Positions 9,465-17,329 of a stretch of 64,000 nucleotides of DNA are shown here, piece by piece. This DNA comes from Nocardioides sp. HDW12B (GTDB taxonomy: Bacteria > Actinomycetota > Actinomycetes > Propionibacteriales > Nocardioidaceae). Every line of letters starts with the position of its first letter. Position 1 is the stretch's first letter. Below the pieces are notes generated by a model, which had not been told where the DNA came from, searched no databases, and saw only the letters and a list, made by a program, of their open reading frames with translations. Where the stretch lies: positions 1,178,001 to 1,242,000 of the forward strand of contig NZ_CP049867.1 of the NCBI RefSeq assembly GCF_011299595.1. Reading direction: 5' to 3'. The position numbers and the translations under genes were made by a program.

Positions 9465-9880
9465 CTGGCCCACTTGGTGACGGTGACGGTGGTGCCCTCA
9501 CCGGGGGAGGAGCTGATGTCGAACTCGTCGACGAGGCGGCGCGCTCCGGACAGCCCGAGGCCCATGCCCACGCCGCTCGTCCAGCCGTCGGTGAGCGCCT
9601 TCTCGAGGTCCGGGATGCCGGGACCGCCGTCGCTGAAGGTGACCCGGATGCCGGCGCGGTTGTGGAGGCTCACGTGCTCGATGACCGCCGTGCCGCCGCG
9701 GCCGTAGATGACGGTGTTGCGGGCCAGCTCGCTGGTGGCCGTGACGAGCTTGGTCTGGTCGATCAGGGAGAGCTTCGCCGCGACCGCCTGCGTGCGCACG
9801 GCCTGGCGGACGCGGACCACGTCGGCGTCGTCGGAGACCGGGTGGCTCTCGGTGGGACGCTCACCCAGGCGGGCCGTCAT
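9461..9880 (-). CDS. rsbT: Stressosome serine/threonine kinase RsbT
   Basis: A protein of 139 residues with a GHKL kinase fold over its whole length: TSELARNTVIYG (N-box), SDGGPGIPD and GVGMGLGLSGARRLVDEF, ending VTKWAR. This closely follows Bacillus subtilis RsbT. In that family RsbT is held by RsbR/RsbS complexes, phosphorylates both on stress, and is then released to activate a phosphatase. The ATG at 9880 overlaps the rsbS stop as ATGA, and its own stop overlaps the phosphatase start. Longer frames upstream of 9880 are read-through of other frames. Confidence 0.93.
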   Translation of the reverse strand: MTARLGERPTESHPVSDDADVVRVRQAVRTQAVAAKLSLIDQTKLVTATSELARNTVIYGRGGTAVIEHVSLHNRAGIRVTFSDGGPGIPDLEKALTDGWTSGVGMGLGLSGARRLVDEFDISSSPGEGTTVTVTKWAR

Positions 9881-10272
9881 CGTCCTCGGGCGCGCAGGAC
9901 CCGGCCCCGCCGCTCGTGCTCGAGCAGGCGGTCCAGCAGGTCCATGCCGCGGTCCACGTCGAGCGCGGTGCGGACTCCGGGCAGCGTGAGCCCGAGCTCG
10001 ACGAGCGTGATGGCGACGGCGGGCTGCATGCCGACGAGCACGGTCTGGGCGTCGAGCACCCGGGAGGTCGAGGCGATCATCGAGATCATCCGGCCGATGA
10101 AGCTGTCGACGATGTCGAGGCCCGAGATGTCGATCAGCACGCCGCGGGCGCCGGTGGCGACGAGCTTCTCGCCGAGGTCCTCGAGGAGCTGGGTGGCGAT
10201 GTGGTCCTCCAGCTCGACCTGGATGGTGACCAGCAGGACGTCTCCGATGCGCAGGATCGGGATGCGGGTCAT
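9877..10272 (-). CDS. rsbS: Stressosome scaffold STAS protein RsbS
   Basis: A single STAS-domain protein of 131 residues. The opening MTRIPILRIGDVLLVTIQ and the segment IDISGLDIVDSFIGRMI match RsbS; S57 corresponds to the Ser phosphorylated by RsbT in B. subtilis (S59). GMQPAVAITLVELGL is the second family signature. It forms, with RsbR, the megadalton stressosome that sequesters RsbT. The start codon overlaps the rsbR stop by one base (TGATG). The C-terminus is a little longer and more Arg-rich than usual. Confidence 0.93.
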   Translation of the reverse strand: MTRIPILRIGDVLLVTIQVELEDHIATQLLEDLGEKLVATGARGVLIDISGLDIVDSFIGRMISMIASTSRVLDAQTVLVGMQPAVAITLVELGLTLPGVRTALDVDRGMDLLDRLLEHERRGRVLRARGR

Positions 10273-11138
10273 CAGTCGGCCTGAGCCCCACCGCGCGAGA
10301 CGATGTCGAGGCCGGACTCGCGGAGGGCCAGCAGCAGGGCATCGGCCAGGCTCGACTTGGTGGAGATGTCGCCGAAGTCGATGCCGAGGCCGACGACGGT
10401 CTGGGCGATCTGCGGGCGGATGCCGGAGATGATGCACTCCGCGCCCAGCAGCCGCGCGGCCTGCACCGTCTTGAGCAGGTGCTGCGCGACCTGGGTGTCG
10501 ACCGCGCCGACGCCGGTGATGTCGATGATGGCGTGCTCGGAACCGGTCTCGACCAGTGCCTGCAGCAGGCTCTCCATGACGACCTGCGTCCGCGCGGAGT
10601 CCAGGGTGCCGACCAGCGGCAGCGCGACCACGCCGTCCCACAGCTTCACCACGGGGGTCGAGAGCTCCATGAGGGTGTCGGCCTGCTCGGCGATGACCCC
10701 CTCGCGCGTGGCCGCGTACGTCTCGAGCATGAAGAGGCCCAGGTCGTCCGTGCGACGCGACAGCGCGGCGAAGCCGCGGTAGCCCTCGGTGTCGTTGCTC
10801 GCCTCGAGCACCGACAGGACGGCCTCCTTCAGGCCGAACACGCCGATGGCGGTCTCGGTGGGCGTGAAGCCCTGGCGGGCGCGGGTGCGGCTGATCTCCG
10901 CCAGCAGCCCGCGCACGTCGGAGTAGGCGTCGCTGGTCAGCCCGTTGCCGCTGCCGCCGGCGACGTCCTCGGCCGCGATGATGCCGTCGAAGATGTCGCG
11001 GCAGTCCCGCTCGAGCTCGGAGCGCGTCATGCGCCCGGCGAGGGTCGCGGCGGCGACGTCGGCCCAGCGGGTCAGCACCGCCTCGCGGTTGCTGCGGAGG
11101 AGCTCCACCCAGGACGGGTCGGAGGCGGAGGTGGTCAT
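10272..11138 (-). CDS. rsbR: Stressosome sensor RsbR (RsbRD N-domain plus STAS)
   Basis: A 288-residue protein, first gene of the operon. Residues about 10-150 form an all-helical RsbRD-type sensor region, unlike the globin-like domain of the founding RsbR. Residues about 158-285 are a STAS domain; T215 (VGAVDTQVA) and T247 (GIRPQIAQT) sit at the two Thr positions phosphorylated by RsbT in B. subtilis RsbR. It is thought to sense the stress and co-assemble with RsbS. A 65-base gap separates it from the divergent small membrane gene, so the operon promoter should lie there. Confidence 0.92.
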   Translation of the reverse strand: MTTSASDPSWVELLRSNREAVLTRWADVAAATLAGRMTRSELERDCRDIFDGIIAAEDVAGGSGNGLTSDAYSDVRGLLAEISRTRARQGFTPTETAIGVFGLKEAVLSVLEASNDTEGYRGFAALSRRTDDLGLFMLETYAATREGVIAEQADTLMELSTPVVKLWDGVVALPLVGTLDSARTQVVMESLLQALVETGSEHAIIDITGVGAVDTQVAQHLLKTVQAARLLGAECIISGIRPQIAQTVVGLGIDFGDISTKSSLADALLLALRESGLDIVSRGGAQAD

Positions 11139-11203
11139 CGTGCTCCCTGGCTCGGTCGACGCGTGGGACGGCCCGATCCTGCCACGTCGAGTAGCGTCGA
11201 GGG

Positions 11204-11461
11204 GTGGCCATGGACCGGAAACGCGCCTACTTCTGGCTCATGGGGTGCTGCGTGGCCCTCATCGTGCTGGCCTGGACCGTCGTCAAGGACGTGTCCCTGG
11301 TCGCGGCGGCCGTCATGACCGTCGTCGCGGCCGTCATCCCACCGGTCGCCTCGGCGGTGGCCAACTTCGGCGTCCTCAGCGGTCGGCGGAAGCTGGACTT
11401 CGACGAGGTGCCGACGTGGCGTCGCGGCGGCCACGAGTACGGCGGCCACGACGACCTCTGA
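11204..11461 (+). CDS. Small membrane protein, DUF3099-like
   Basis: A protein of 85 residues (GTG at 11204; ATG at 11210 is an equally possible start). Two closely spaced hydrophobic segments (about residues 9-27 and 30-54) are followed by a charged, His/Gly-rich tail (GGHEYGGHDDL). The basic start, two-helix layout and VIPPVASAVAN phrase resemble the actinobacterial DUF3099 family, whose function is unknown to me. It is transcribed divergently from the stressosome operon. Confidence 0.7.
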   Translation: MAMDRKRAYFWLMGCCVALIVLAWTVVKDVSLVAAAVMTVVAAVIPPVASAVANFGVLSGRRKLDFDEVPTWRRGGHEYGGHDDL

Positions 11462-11523
11462 TCGTGGCACCGAGCGGGACGGGCCCGACTCGACGTACAT
11501 GTCGGAAAAGTCCCGGAGTGCGC

Positions 11524-11560
11524 GGGACCAAGGCCTCCTCTCCCCATCCGGTCTAGACCG
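11524..11560 (+). promoter_or_regulatory. Paired boxes upstream of the PKD secreted protein
   Basis: gggaccaaggcc at 11524-11535 and the perfect 12-base palindrome cggtctagaccg at 11549-11560 lie 70-106 bases before the start at 11630. They match the two boxes before the giant exported protein and the two RTX-like genes. The palindrome has the GGTCTAGACC core known for DasR-type GntR regulators; the identity of the binding protein is inference. Confidence 0.45.
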
Positions 11561-11629
11561 AAGACTGGGCGGGCCCCGCCTCTCGGAGTCGCCAGTCAGG
11601 CAGCCGCGCGGGATTCAGAGAGGACCACG

Positions 11630-14116
11630 ATGTCCCGTCGGTCGATCCATGTCCCACGCATGCCTGGACGCGGGAGGGCCGCTCTGTCGACGGTCCTGTC
11701 CGCGGCCCTGATCTCGGGGGTGGCGGCCGCGGCCGTGGTCTCCACCCCGACCCCGGCGGAGGCGAAGGTGCCCAACGCGGGCACCACGACCACGACCTTG
11801 GCGGCCACGTTCCGCACCCAGGACCAGAGCCTGTGGGGTCCCGGAAACGCCCAGGGCCCAGGCACGCAGAACCTGGAGCTCTTCGACGAGTCCTGGAACG
11901 ACTCGGCCGAGGGTGGGTCCTACAGGGATGGAGCCTTCGGCGACGAGTACGGCGCCGGCGGGTCGATCTCGACCTCAGGTCGGGTCGGCATGTCGCTCGA
12001 CCTCGAGGGCATGGACGGCGGCAAGGTCGCCGTCAACTACCCCGTGAAGGTCGACGTCACCACGCCCGCCCCCAAGAGCTTCGGCGCCGGGGACACCATC
12101 GAGATCAGCACCTCGCCGGCCGCCGTGCAGTCGGGAGCGGCGATCACCACCGTCGAGCCCACGCTCGACGCCGTCACGCTCAAGGGCACCGTCGGCGGCC
12201 GGGCGGACGCGTCCTTCGAGATCTGCGTCGTCGACTGCGGAGGTGAGAGCGCGACGCTCTTCCACGTGCCGCAGACGTCGGGCCAGATCTTCCGGGTCAG
12301 CCTGGAGGACCTCCGGTCCGTCTCACCCGGCAGCCCGGCCGACACCTACTGCTTCGGCTCCGCCGAGAAGACGGCCCTGGGCCTCACCGAGGCCGACCGC
12401 CCGACCCGTTGCTCGGGCAACGGCGGCTACGTGGCTCGCCCGAACCCGGTCGTGTCGACGACGACCAACGCCGACGGGAGCCTGTCGGCGTCGGGCACCG
12501 ACACCTTCGCCCTGCTGCCGATCAGCGCGATGAAGTGGGTCCAGCGCCTCGTGGGCGACTTCCCGCTGAACAAGAGCATCGACATCGGGCCGCTGGACCT
12601 CTCGTGGACGACCTTCGACGTGAGCCTGAACACGAGCGCCCAGCGCACCGAGGAGCTCGACTTCGCCGCCAAGGTCGACGTGACCCTCGCCCTACCGCGC
12701 TCGATGTCCTACCGGGTGGTCACCCCGGGGGGGACGCAGGTGTCGCAGGGCACGGGCAGCTCGGTCACGCTGCGCGCCGGGAACAAGGTGCTCGTCGACG
12801 TGCCGACCGACCAGACGACGGCATTCTCGGTGACCCCCTCGCTGTCCCTGGCCCAGCCCGACCTGTCGAACGAGGTCACCCACTCCGTCGCCTTCTCCGG
12901 GCTCATGAAGGTCCTGCAGGCCGCTCTCGAGCTCGACGCGGAGATCTTCACGATCGGCTTCGCCGTGGGCCCCGCCTACGAGTACCGCTTCTCGGCGCCC
13001 AGCACCGACATCACCGCCGTCCCGATGAGGACCTGGGCGCTGGCCGGCTTCAACGCCCCGACGCTGGCACCGGTGCAGATCGTCCCGGCCCCGCCGCCCG
13101 TGGTCTCGCCGGTCACGGTCACGCCGGTCGAGGGTGCGCCCACCGACCTCACGGTGGCCACCTTCACCGACGAGGTCACCACGGCTGTGCCGTCCGACTA
13201 CGCCGCCACCATCAGCTGGGGCGACGGCACGCCGACCGTGCCCGCCACGGTCACCGGCAAGGACGGGTCCTACGCGATCTCCGCACGCCACACCTACGAG
13301 CAGTACGGGACCTACCCGGTCGAGGTCGACCTGCGCACGCGGCCCGAGGGCAACCTCGCGACCAACCACGTGGTGACGGCGAGCTCGGCCGTGGTCTCGG
13401 ACGCGGCCCTGACGGGCACCGGCCTGACGAACAACACCACCGCCTCCGGGCAGAAGGTGCTGATCTGGGCCAACCCGTCGCCGGCGGCTCCGAACAACGC
13501 GGTGGCGACCTTCGCCGACGCCAACCCGTTCGGGCTGCTGTCGGACCTGAGCGCCACGATCGACTGGGGTGACGGCACCGCTCCCACCGTGGGCACGGTG
13601 TCGGGCGGAGTCGGTGGCCCCTTCACCGTCAGCGGCGCGCACGACTACGTCGAGCTGGGGCTGCACACGGCAACCGTCACGATGACCAGCAAGGGCGGCA
13701 GCAAGGCCTCGGTCTCGACCGCCACCCTGAGCTACAGCAACCCGGCGTCGGGCAGCTTCCTGCTCGGGGGCACGAGGGCGACCGGCGCGGTCACCTACTG
13801 GGGATCGCAGTGGGCGAAGTCGAACGGCTTCACCGGCTCGAGCTCGTCGCTCAAGGGCTTCGCCAACCAGACCGCCCCGGCCTGCGGCACCACGTGGAAG
13901 GGCAGCTCGGCCACCGGCGCGACCTCTCTCCCGCCGAGCACCGTGCCGACGTACATGGCGGTGACGGTGACGGACAAGGTCACCACGACCGGCACCACCG
14001 CCACCGGCCTGACCCGTGGCGTGGTCATCGTGCGGACCAACCCGGGCTACGGCACGGCGCCCTCGCAGGTCGGCACCGGCACCGTGGTGGCAGTCCTCTG
14101 CGGCACCGCGGGCTGA
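11630..14116 (+). CDS. Secreted PKD-domain protein
   Basis: An 828-residue exported protein with a long basic signal peptide (residues 1-45, cut near PAEAKV). The start has agagga upstream at 9 bases. Residues about 50-495 are beta-rich with a few Cys pairs (CVVDCGG) and no recognised family. Two PKD domains follow, marked ISWGDGT (about 520) and IDWGDGT (about 645). A C-terminal domain of about 125 residues has two Cys (ACGTTW and VLCGTAG) that could form a disulfide. PKD folds usually act in cell-surface adhesion or glycan binding. A strong hairpin directly follows the stop. Confidence 0.88.
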   Translation: MSRRSIHVPRMPGRGRAALSTVLSAALISGVAAAAVVSTPTPAEAKVPNAGTTTTTLAATFRTQDQSLWGPGNAQGPGTQNLELFDESWNDSAEGGSYRDGAFGDEYGAGGSISTSGRVGMSLDLEGMDGGKVAVNYPVKVDVTTPAPKSFGAGDTIEISTSPAAVQSGAAITTVEPTLDAVTLKGTVGGRADASFEICVVDCGGESATLFHVPQTSGQIFRVSLEDLRSVSPGSPADTYCFGSAEKTALGLTEADRPTRCSGNGGYVARPNPVVSTTTNADGSLSASGTDTFALLPISAMKWVQRLVGDFPLNKSIDIGPLDLSWTTFDVSLNTSAQRTEELDFAAKVDVTLALPRSMSYRVVTPGGTQVSQGTGSSVTLRAGNKVLVDVPTDQTTAFSVTPSLSLAQPDLSNEVTHSVAFSGLMKVLQAALELDAEIFTIGFAVGPAYEYRFSAPSTDITAVPMRTWALAGFNAPTLAPVQIVPAPPPVVSPVTVTPVEGAPTDLTVATFTDEVTTAVPSDYAATISWGDGTPTVPATVTGKDGSYAISARHTYEQYGTYPVEVDLRTRPEGNLATNHVVTASSAVVSDAALTGTGLTNNTTASGQKVLIWANPSPAAPNNAVATFADANPFGLLSDLSATIDWGDGTAPTVGTVSGGVGGPFTVSGAHDYVELGLHTATVTMTSKGGSKASVSTATLSYSNPASGSFLLGGTRATGAVTYWGSQWAKSNGFTGSSSSLKGFANQTAPACGTTWKGSSATGATSLPPSTVPTYMAVTVTDKVTTTGTTATGLTRGVVIVRTNPGYGTAPSQVGTGTVVAVLCGTAG

Positions 14117-14134
14117 CCGACGCGTGAACCAGCG

Positions 14135-14168
14135 GCTGCTCGCCGGGCTTCCTCAGCCGGCGAGCAGC
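14135..14168. terminator. Bidirectional hairpin between convergent genes
   Basis: Two perfect 12-base arms (14135-14146 and 14157-14168) flank a 10-base loop. The loop contains the stop codon of the minus-strand oxidoreductase (14153-14155). It sits 19 bases after the PKD gene stop, so it can serve both convergent genes. There is no U-tract on either strand, as is common for GC-rich actinobacterial terminators. Confidence 0.6.
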
Positions 14169-15205
14169 TGCAGCGTCTCCAGGCGGGCGGGCGCGCTGTG
14201 CGGCTCGGTGCCGACGTGGGCGCCGGCGATCGGGACCACCATCACCTCGTCCACGCCGTACGACGCGGCCAGCTCGGCCACGCGCGCCCGGGCCTGCCCG
14301 GCGTCGCCGATGACGTAACGGGCGGCCATCTTGTCGAGCAGCTCGACCTGGGCCGGCGGCGCGTCAACCTTCTCGGCCTCCTCGACGAGCACCTGCGGGC
14401 CGAGCGGCTGCCCGGTGCGCAGGGCCAGCATCATCTGCAGCTGGGGGAGGGCGCGTCGGCGTGCCTCCTCGGCGGACTCGGCCACCGAGGCGTTGACCGT
14501 CAGGAAGGTGCGCGGCGCGTCGAGGTGCTCCGAGGGCTGGAAGGTGGAGCGGTAGAGCTCCAGCGCCTCGGCGGTGCCGGAGCCGGAGAAGTGGTGGGCG
14601 AAGACGTAGGGCAGTCCGCGGGAGGCGGCGAGCCGTGCGGAGTAGTCCGACGACCCGAGCAGCCACACCTGCGGCACCCCGCCGGCCACGGGGGTGGCCC
14701 TCAGGACGGACTGGTTGCCGCGCACGCTGATCTGCGCGCCCTCGGGGGCCATCATCGTGAGCACGTTGTCGACGTACTCGGGGAAGCGCGAGACCGCGTC
14801 CTCGCTGACGCCGCCGGCTCCGTGACGCAGCGCGAAGCTGGTGACCGGGTCGGTGCCCGGCGCGCGACCAAGGCCGAGGTCGATGCGGCCGGGGTGGGCG
14901 GCCTCGAGCAGGGCGAGCTGCTCGGCCACCACGAGAGGCGCGTGGTTGGGCAGCATGATGCCGCCCGAGCCGACGCGGATGCGCTCGGTGGCGGCCGCGA
15001 TCATCGCGATGAGCACCGGCGGGTTGGTGGAGGCCACGGCCGGCATGTTGTGGTGCTCGGCCACCCAGTAGCGGTGGTAGCCGAGGGAGTCGGCGGCACG
15101 GGCCAGCTCACGCATGGCGGCGAGGGCGTCGCTCGAGGTCTGGTCGCTGCGGACCGGGACGAGGTCGAGCACGGACAGGCGCGGGAAGTCGGTCACTGGA
15201 GGCAC
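14153..15205 (-). CDS. LLM-class flavin-dependent oxidoreductase
   Basis: About 350 residues, homologous to bacterial luciferase-like monooxygenases of the MsnO8/YhbW type. It shows LSVLDLVPV, YHRYWVAEHHNMP, GSGGIMLPNHAPL, RIDLGLGRAPGTD and VWLLGSSDYSARLAA, the usual FMN/F420-binding TIM-barrel signatures. The start is uncertain: GTG at 15205 has ggag seven bases upstream, GTG at 15196 is also possible, and the frame extends to 15259. The substrate is not predictable. It converges on the PKD gene and shares its terminator hairpin. Confidence 0.88.
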   Translation of the reverse strand: MPPVTDFPRLSVLDLVPVRSDQTSSDALAAMRELARAADSLGYHRYWVAEHHNMPAVASTNPPVLIAMIAAATERIRVGSGGIMLPNHAPLVVAEQLALLEAAHPGRIDLGLGRAPGTDPVTSFALRHGAGGVSEDAVSRFPEYVDNVLTMMAPEGAQISVRGNQSVLRATPVAGGVPQVWLLGSSDYSARLAASRGLPYVFAHHFSGSGTAEALELYRSTFQPSEHLDAPRTFLTVNASVAESAEEARRRALPQLQMMLALRTGQPLGPQVLVEEAEKVDAPPAQVELLDKMAARYVIGDAGQARARVAELAASYGVDEVMVVPIAGAHVGTEPHSAPARLETLQLLAG

Positions 15206-15306
15206 AACGCCGCTCCGGGTCGTGGCTATTCCGGGCTGAGGTGGCTGATGCCTGACCACACCGTCGGCGGGTGCTCGGGCTCGCGTCCTCTAGGGTGCCG
15301 TTCCGA

Positions 15307-15380
15307 GGGGCGGTAGCTCAGCCGGTCAGAGCAGAGGACTCATAATCCTTGGGTCGTGGGTTCGAGCCCCACCCGCCCTA
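15307..15380 (+). tRNA. tRNA with CAT anticodon (Met or Ile2)
   Basis: A full cloverleaf folds here: acceptor stem from 15307 (GGGGCGG) pairing with CCGCCCT ending at 15379, D-arm GCTC/GAGC, anticodon stem GAGGA/TCCTT with loop CTCATAA (anticodon 15341-15343), and T-arm GTGGG-TTCGAGC-CCCAC. CCA is not encoded in full. The first acceptor pair is a G-U wobble. CAT may be elongator Met or lysidine-modified Ile2; the anticodon stem context looks compatible with both, and I cannot decide by eye. Confidence 0.93.
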
Positions 15381-15389
15381 CCGACACCG

Positions 15390-15438
15390 CTTGTGTGGTG
15401 GATCCGCAGGTCATGCGCCTGCTGATCCACCACGCAAG
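15390..15438. terminator. Long hairpin after the tRNA gene
   Basis: Arms 15390-15404 and 15424-15438 are complementary over 15 bases with one mismatch. Inside them GCAGG/CCTGC (15406-15410 and 15418-15422) extends the stem. It starts 9 bases after the tRNA and ends 10 bases before the 3' end of the convergent minus-strand gene, so a bidirectional terminator is the likely role. Confidence 0.6.
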
Positions 15439-15447
15439 TAGGGACGT

Positions 15448-16206
15448 CTAGCGTCGCTGCTCCCGCCACGTCACCGGGTCCCCGCCGGCGAGATCGTACG
15501 CGGTCTCGAACTGGCCCCAGCGGAGCCCGACGACGTCCGCGCCGGTCGTCGTCTGGACGATCACGCAGTCCTTCACGCTGTCGCCCCGCTCGGGCCTCAG
15601 CGGGAGGCCGCGCGCCGGGCACGGGGCATAGACCTGATCGGTGATGCTCCAGCTGCCGAGCTGCCTCCCGCCGCTGAGGACCGGCTCGACGTCGGGATCG
15701 AGGTAGTAGCCGCCGAGCCGCCCCGAGCGGTAGGTGACGGTGACGTCGACGTACCAGAACTCGCCGCGGGTCGCGCTGGACCGGAGGCTGGGCGCCAGGC
15801 CGGGGACGGCCAGGATGTCGGCCCGGTCCCCGCGCCGCACGTCCGTCACGCTGAGCCCAGCCTCTCCTCGTCCGACGTGCTGGACCGGGACGATGGCGCT
15901 CTCGCCGAGGGCGAGCTGCGTCCCGGGGGGCGTGGCCGCAGGCGTTCGGTCCGGCCGGGGCGCAGGGCTCGGCGTCGGGTCAACCGGGGCGACCGGGCCC
16001 AGCCCGCGTGACTCGTCGGTCTCCCAGGGCCGGAGGGTGACGGCCATGGCGCCGACGACCAGCACCAGGACGGCCGCGACGCCACCGCGCACCAGTGCGC
16101 GGCGACGGACGCGCCGGCGACCGACGCGCACGACCTCGAGAGGGTCGATCGCGGGCCGGTCCTCGAGGCTCGCGTCGTCCAGCAGGTGTCGGAGATCGAC
16201 CATCAC
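15448..16206 (-). CDS. Membrane-anchored putative anti-sigma factor
   Basis: A protein of 252 residues (GTG 16206 or ATG 16203; both overlap the sigma-factor stop). A short cytoplasmic N-terminus with an Arg-rich run (RVGRRRVRRRALVRGG) precedes one membrane helix at about residues 40-60 (VAAVLVLVVGAMAVTL). A Pro-rich linker and an external beta-rich domain with two Cys follow. Translational coupling to a SigE-family sigma gene suggests it controls that factor, but I see no ZAS zinc-binding motif, so the anti-sigma role is inferred from context only. Confidence 0.7.
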   Translation of the reverse strand: MMVDLRHLLDDASLEDRPAIDPLEVVRVGRRRVRRRALVRGGVAAVLVLVVGAMAVTLRPWETDESRGLGPVAPVDPTPSPAPRPDRTPAATPPGTQLALGESAIVPVQHVGRGEAGLSVTDVRRGDRADILAVPGLAPSLRSSATRGEFWYVDVTVTYRSGRLGGYYLDPDVEPVLSGGRQLGSWSITDQVYAPCPARGLPLRPERGDSVKDCVIVQTTTGADVVGLRWGQFETAYDLAGGDPVTWREQRR

Positions 16207-16730
16207 TCACTCACTTCCAGTTCCACCTCGTGGTGCCACCCGGCCTCGACCAGTGCGTGGCGCAGGGTGTCGAGCCCGCGGGCGGTCTGGCTCTTCACGG
16301 TGCCGGGGGAGCAACCCATGACCTGGGCCGTCTGCTCGACGCTGAGGTCCTCGAAGTAGCGCAGGACCACGACGGCCCGCTGCCGGGGCGCGAGCGCCTC
16401 GAGCGCCGCGACGACCACCGTGCGCTCGGCGTAGGCACCGGCCACGTCGGGCGACGGGGGCGGGACGGGCTCGCGCGCCTCGTACCGCTCACGCGTGCCG
16501 CGCTTGCGGGCAGCGTCGATGGCGACGTTCACGACGGTACGACGCGCGTACGCCATCGGGCTGTCGAGGTCGCCGAGCCGGGGCATGGCGACGTACAGCC
16601 GCACCAGGGCCTCCTGGGTGACGTCGTCGGCAGACGCCCAGTCGCCCGTGATCAGGAAGGCTGCTCGTCGCAGGCGCTCCTGGTGGGCGGCCACGAACTC
16701 CACGAACAGGCGTTCGTCCCTGCGCGTCAT
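16203..16730 (-). CDS. SigE-family ECF RNA polymerase sigma factor
   Basis: A protein of 175 residues, started at 16730 (MTRRDERLFVEFV) where an aagga ribosome site lies upstream. Region 2 (ITGDWASADDVTQEALVRLY) and region 4 (QRAVVVLRYFEDLSVEQTAQ, then the helix-turn-helix MGCSPGTVKSQTARGL) are both clear. It belongs to the SigE-family subgroup of ECF factors common in Streptomyces and Nocardioides, not to be equated with mycobacterial SigE. It is followed by its membrane partner with overlapping codons. Confidence 0.92.
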   Translation of the reverse strand: MTRRDERLFVEFVAAHQERLRRAAFLITGDWASADDVTQEALVRLYVAMPRLGDLDSPMAYARRTVVNVAIDAARKRGTRERYEAREPVPPPSPDVAGAYAERTVVVAALEALAPRQRAVVVLRYFEDLSVEQTAQVMGCSPGTVKSQTARGLDTLRHALVEAGWHHEVELEVSE

Positions 16731-16854
16731 CGAGGATCCTTCCCGAGGGTCGAGCATCGCTCCCTCACCAGGGTGACGTGCGCCGCGCCGAGGTGGTTGC
16801 ATCCGGGAGCCGCGGTCGTCGTCGCGGCTCGGCCGTCACGCGCGGAGGCCCTGC

Positions 16855-17259
16855 TCAGCCGCCGACCAGGAGGAACTCGTGAGTGGAGGCCCGGGAGTCG
16901 CCGTCGTGTGGCCGCACCTCCACGGCGCTCACCCGCTGCTCGGTGAACGCGCCGACCGGCGCGATCCGCAGGTTCTGCTCGACCGCGTCGACCACGCCGG
17001 CGCGGTCGACCAGGAGGTCCGACGAGGCCCGGGTGGCGGCGTGCTGACGCAGGAGCAGCACGACGATCGCGTGCAGCACCGGCTCCTCGGCGGTGCTGTA
17101 CCCGACCGGCGCCTTCTCGTCGAGCCGGAGCGTGATCCGCAGCGTGAGGTCGACGGTCACGACCACGTCGTCGGCGGCGACCACCGAGCACCGCGTCAGC
17201 ACGTACTCGCGGTCGCGGAGGTCGGGGGAGAGCGCCGTGGGGCGGGAGAAGAGGCCCAT
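16855..17259 (-). CDS. Conserved-looking protein of unknown function, SPFH-like pattern
   Basis: A protein of 134 residues, started at 17259 (MGLFSRPTALSP). The core VVTVDLTLRITLRLDE then a helical stretch (LHAIVVLLLRQHAATRASSD) and ENLRIAP-like end loosely resemble the beta-strand/amphipathic-helix pattern of stomatin/SPFH domains, but the protein is much shorter, lacks a membrane anchor, and the likeness is by eye only. It lies alone between the sigma factor and a divergent phosphatase gene with a 70-base gap. Confidence 0.55.
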   Translation of the reverse strand: MGLFSRPTALSPDLRDREYVLTRCSVVAADDVVVTVDLTLRITLRLDEKAPVGYSTAEEPVLHAIVVLLLRQHAATRASSDLLVDRAGVVDAVEQNLRIAPVGAFTEQRVSAVEVRPHDGDSRASTHEFLLVGG

Positions 17260-17329
17260 GGCGGCATCATGCCCTCCGGCGCGCTCCCGGCCAGCAGCCA
17301 CGCGGTCCGGCGAGGGCTATGCTCCGGCA

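Noticed and set aside
9877-11211. 444-residue fusion frame over rsbS and its upstream region
   Set aside because: Only the last 131 residues are real (RsbS); the preceding Arg/His-rich part is an out-of-frame reading of rsbR.
17093-17329. N-terminal extension of the GAF-PP2C phosphatase
   Set aside because: Ser/Arg-rich, antisense to the neighbouring gene and without a ribosome site; the ATG at 17330 begins plausible protein sequence.
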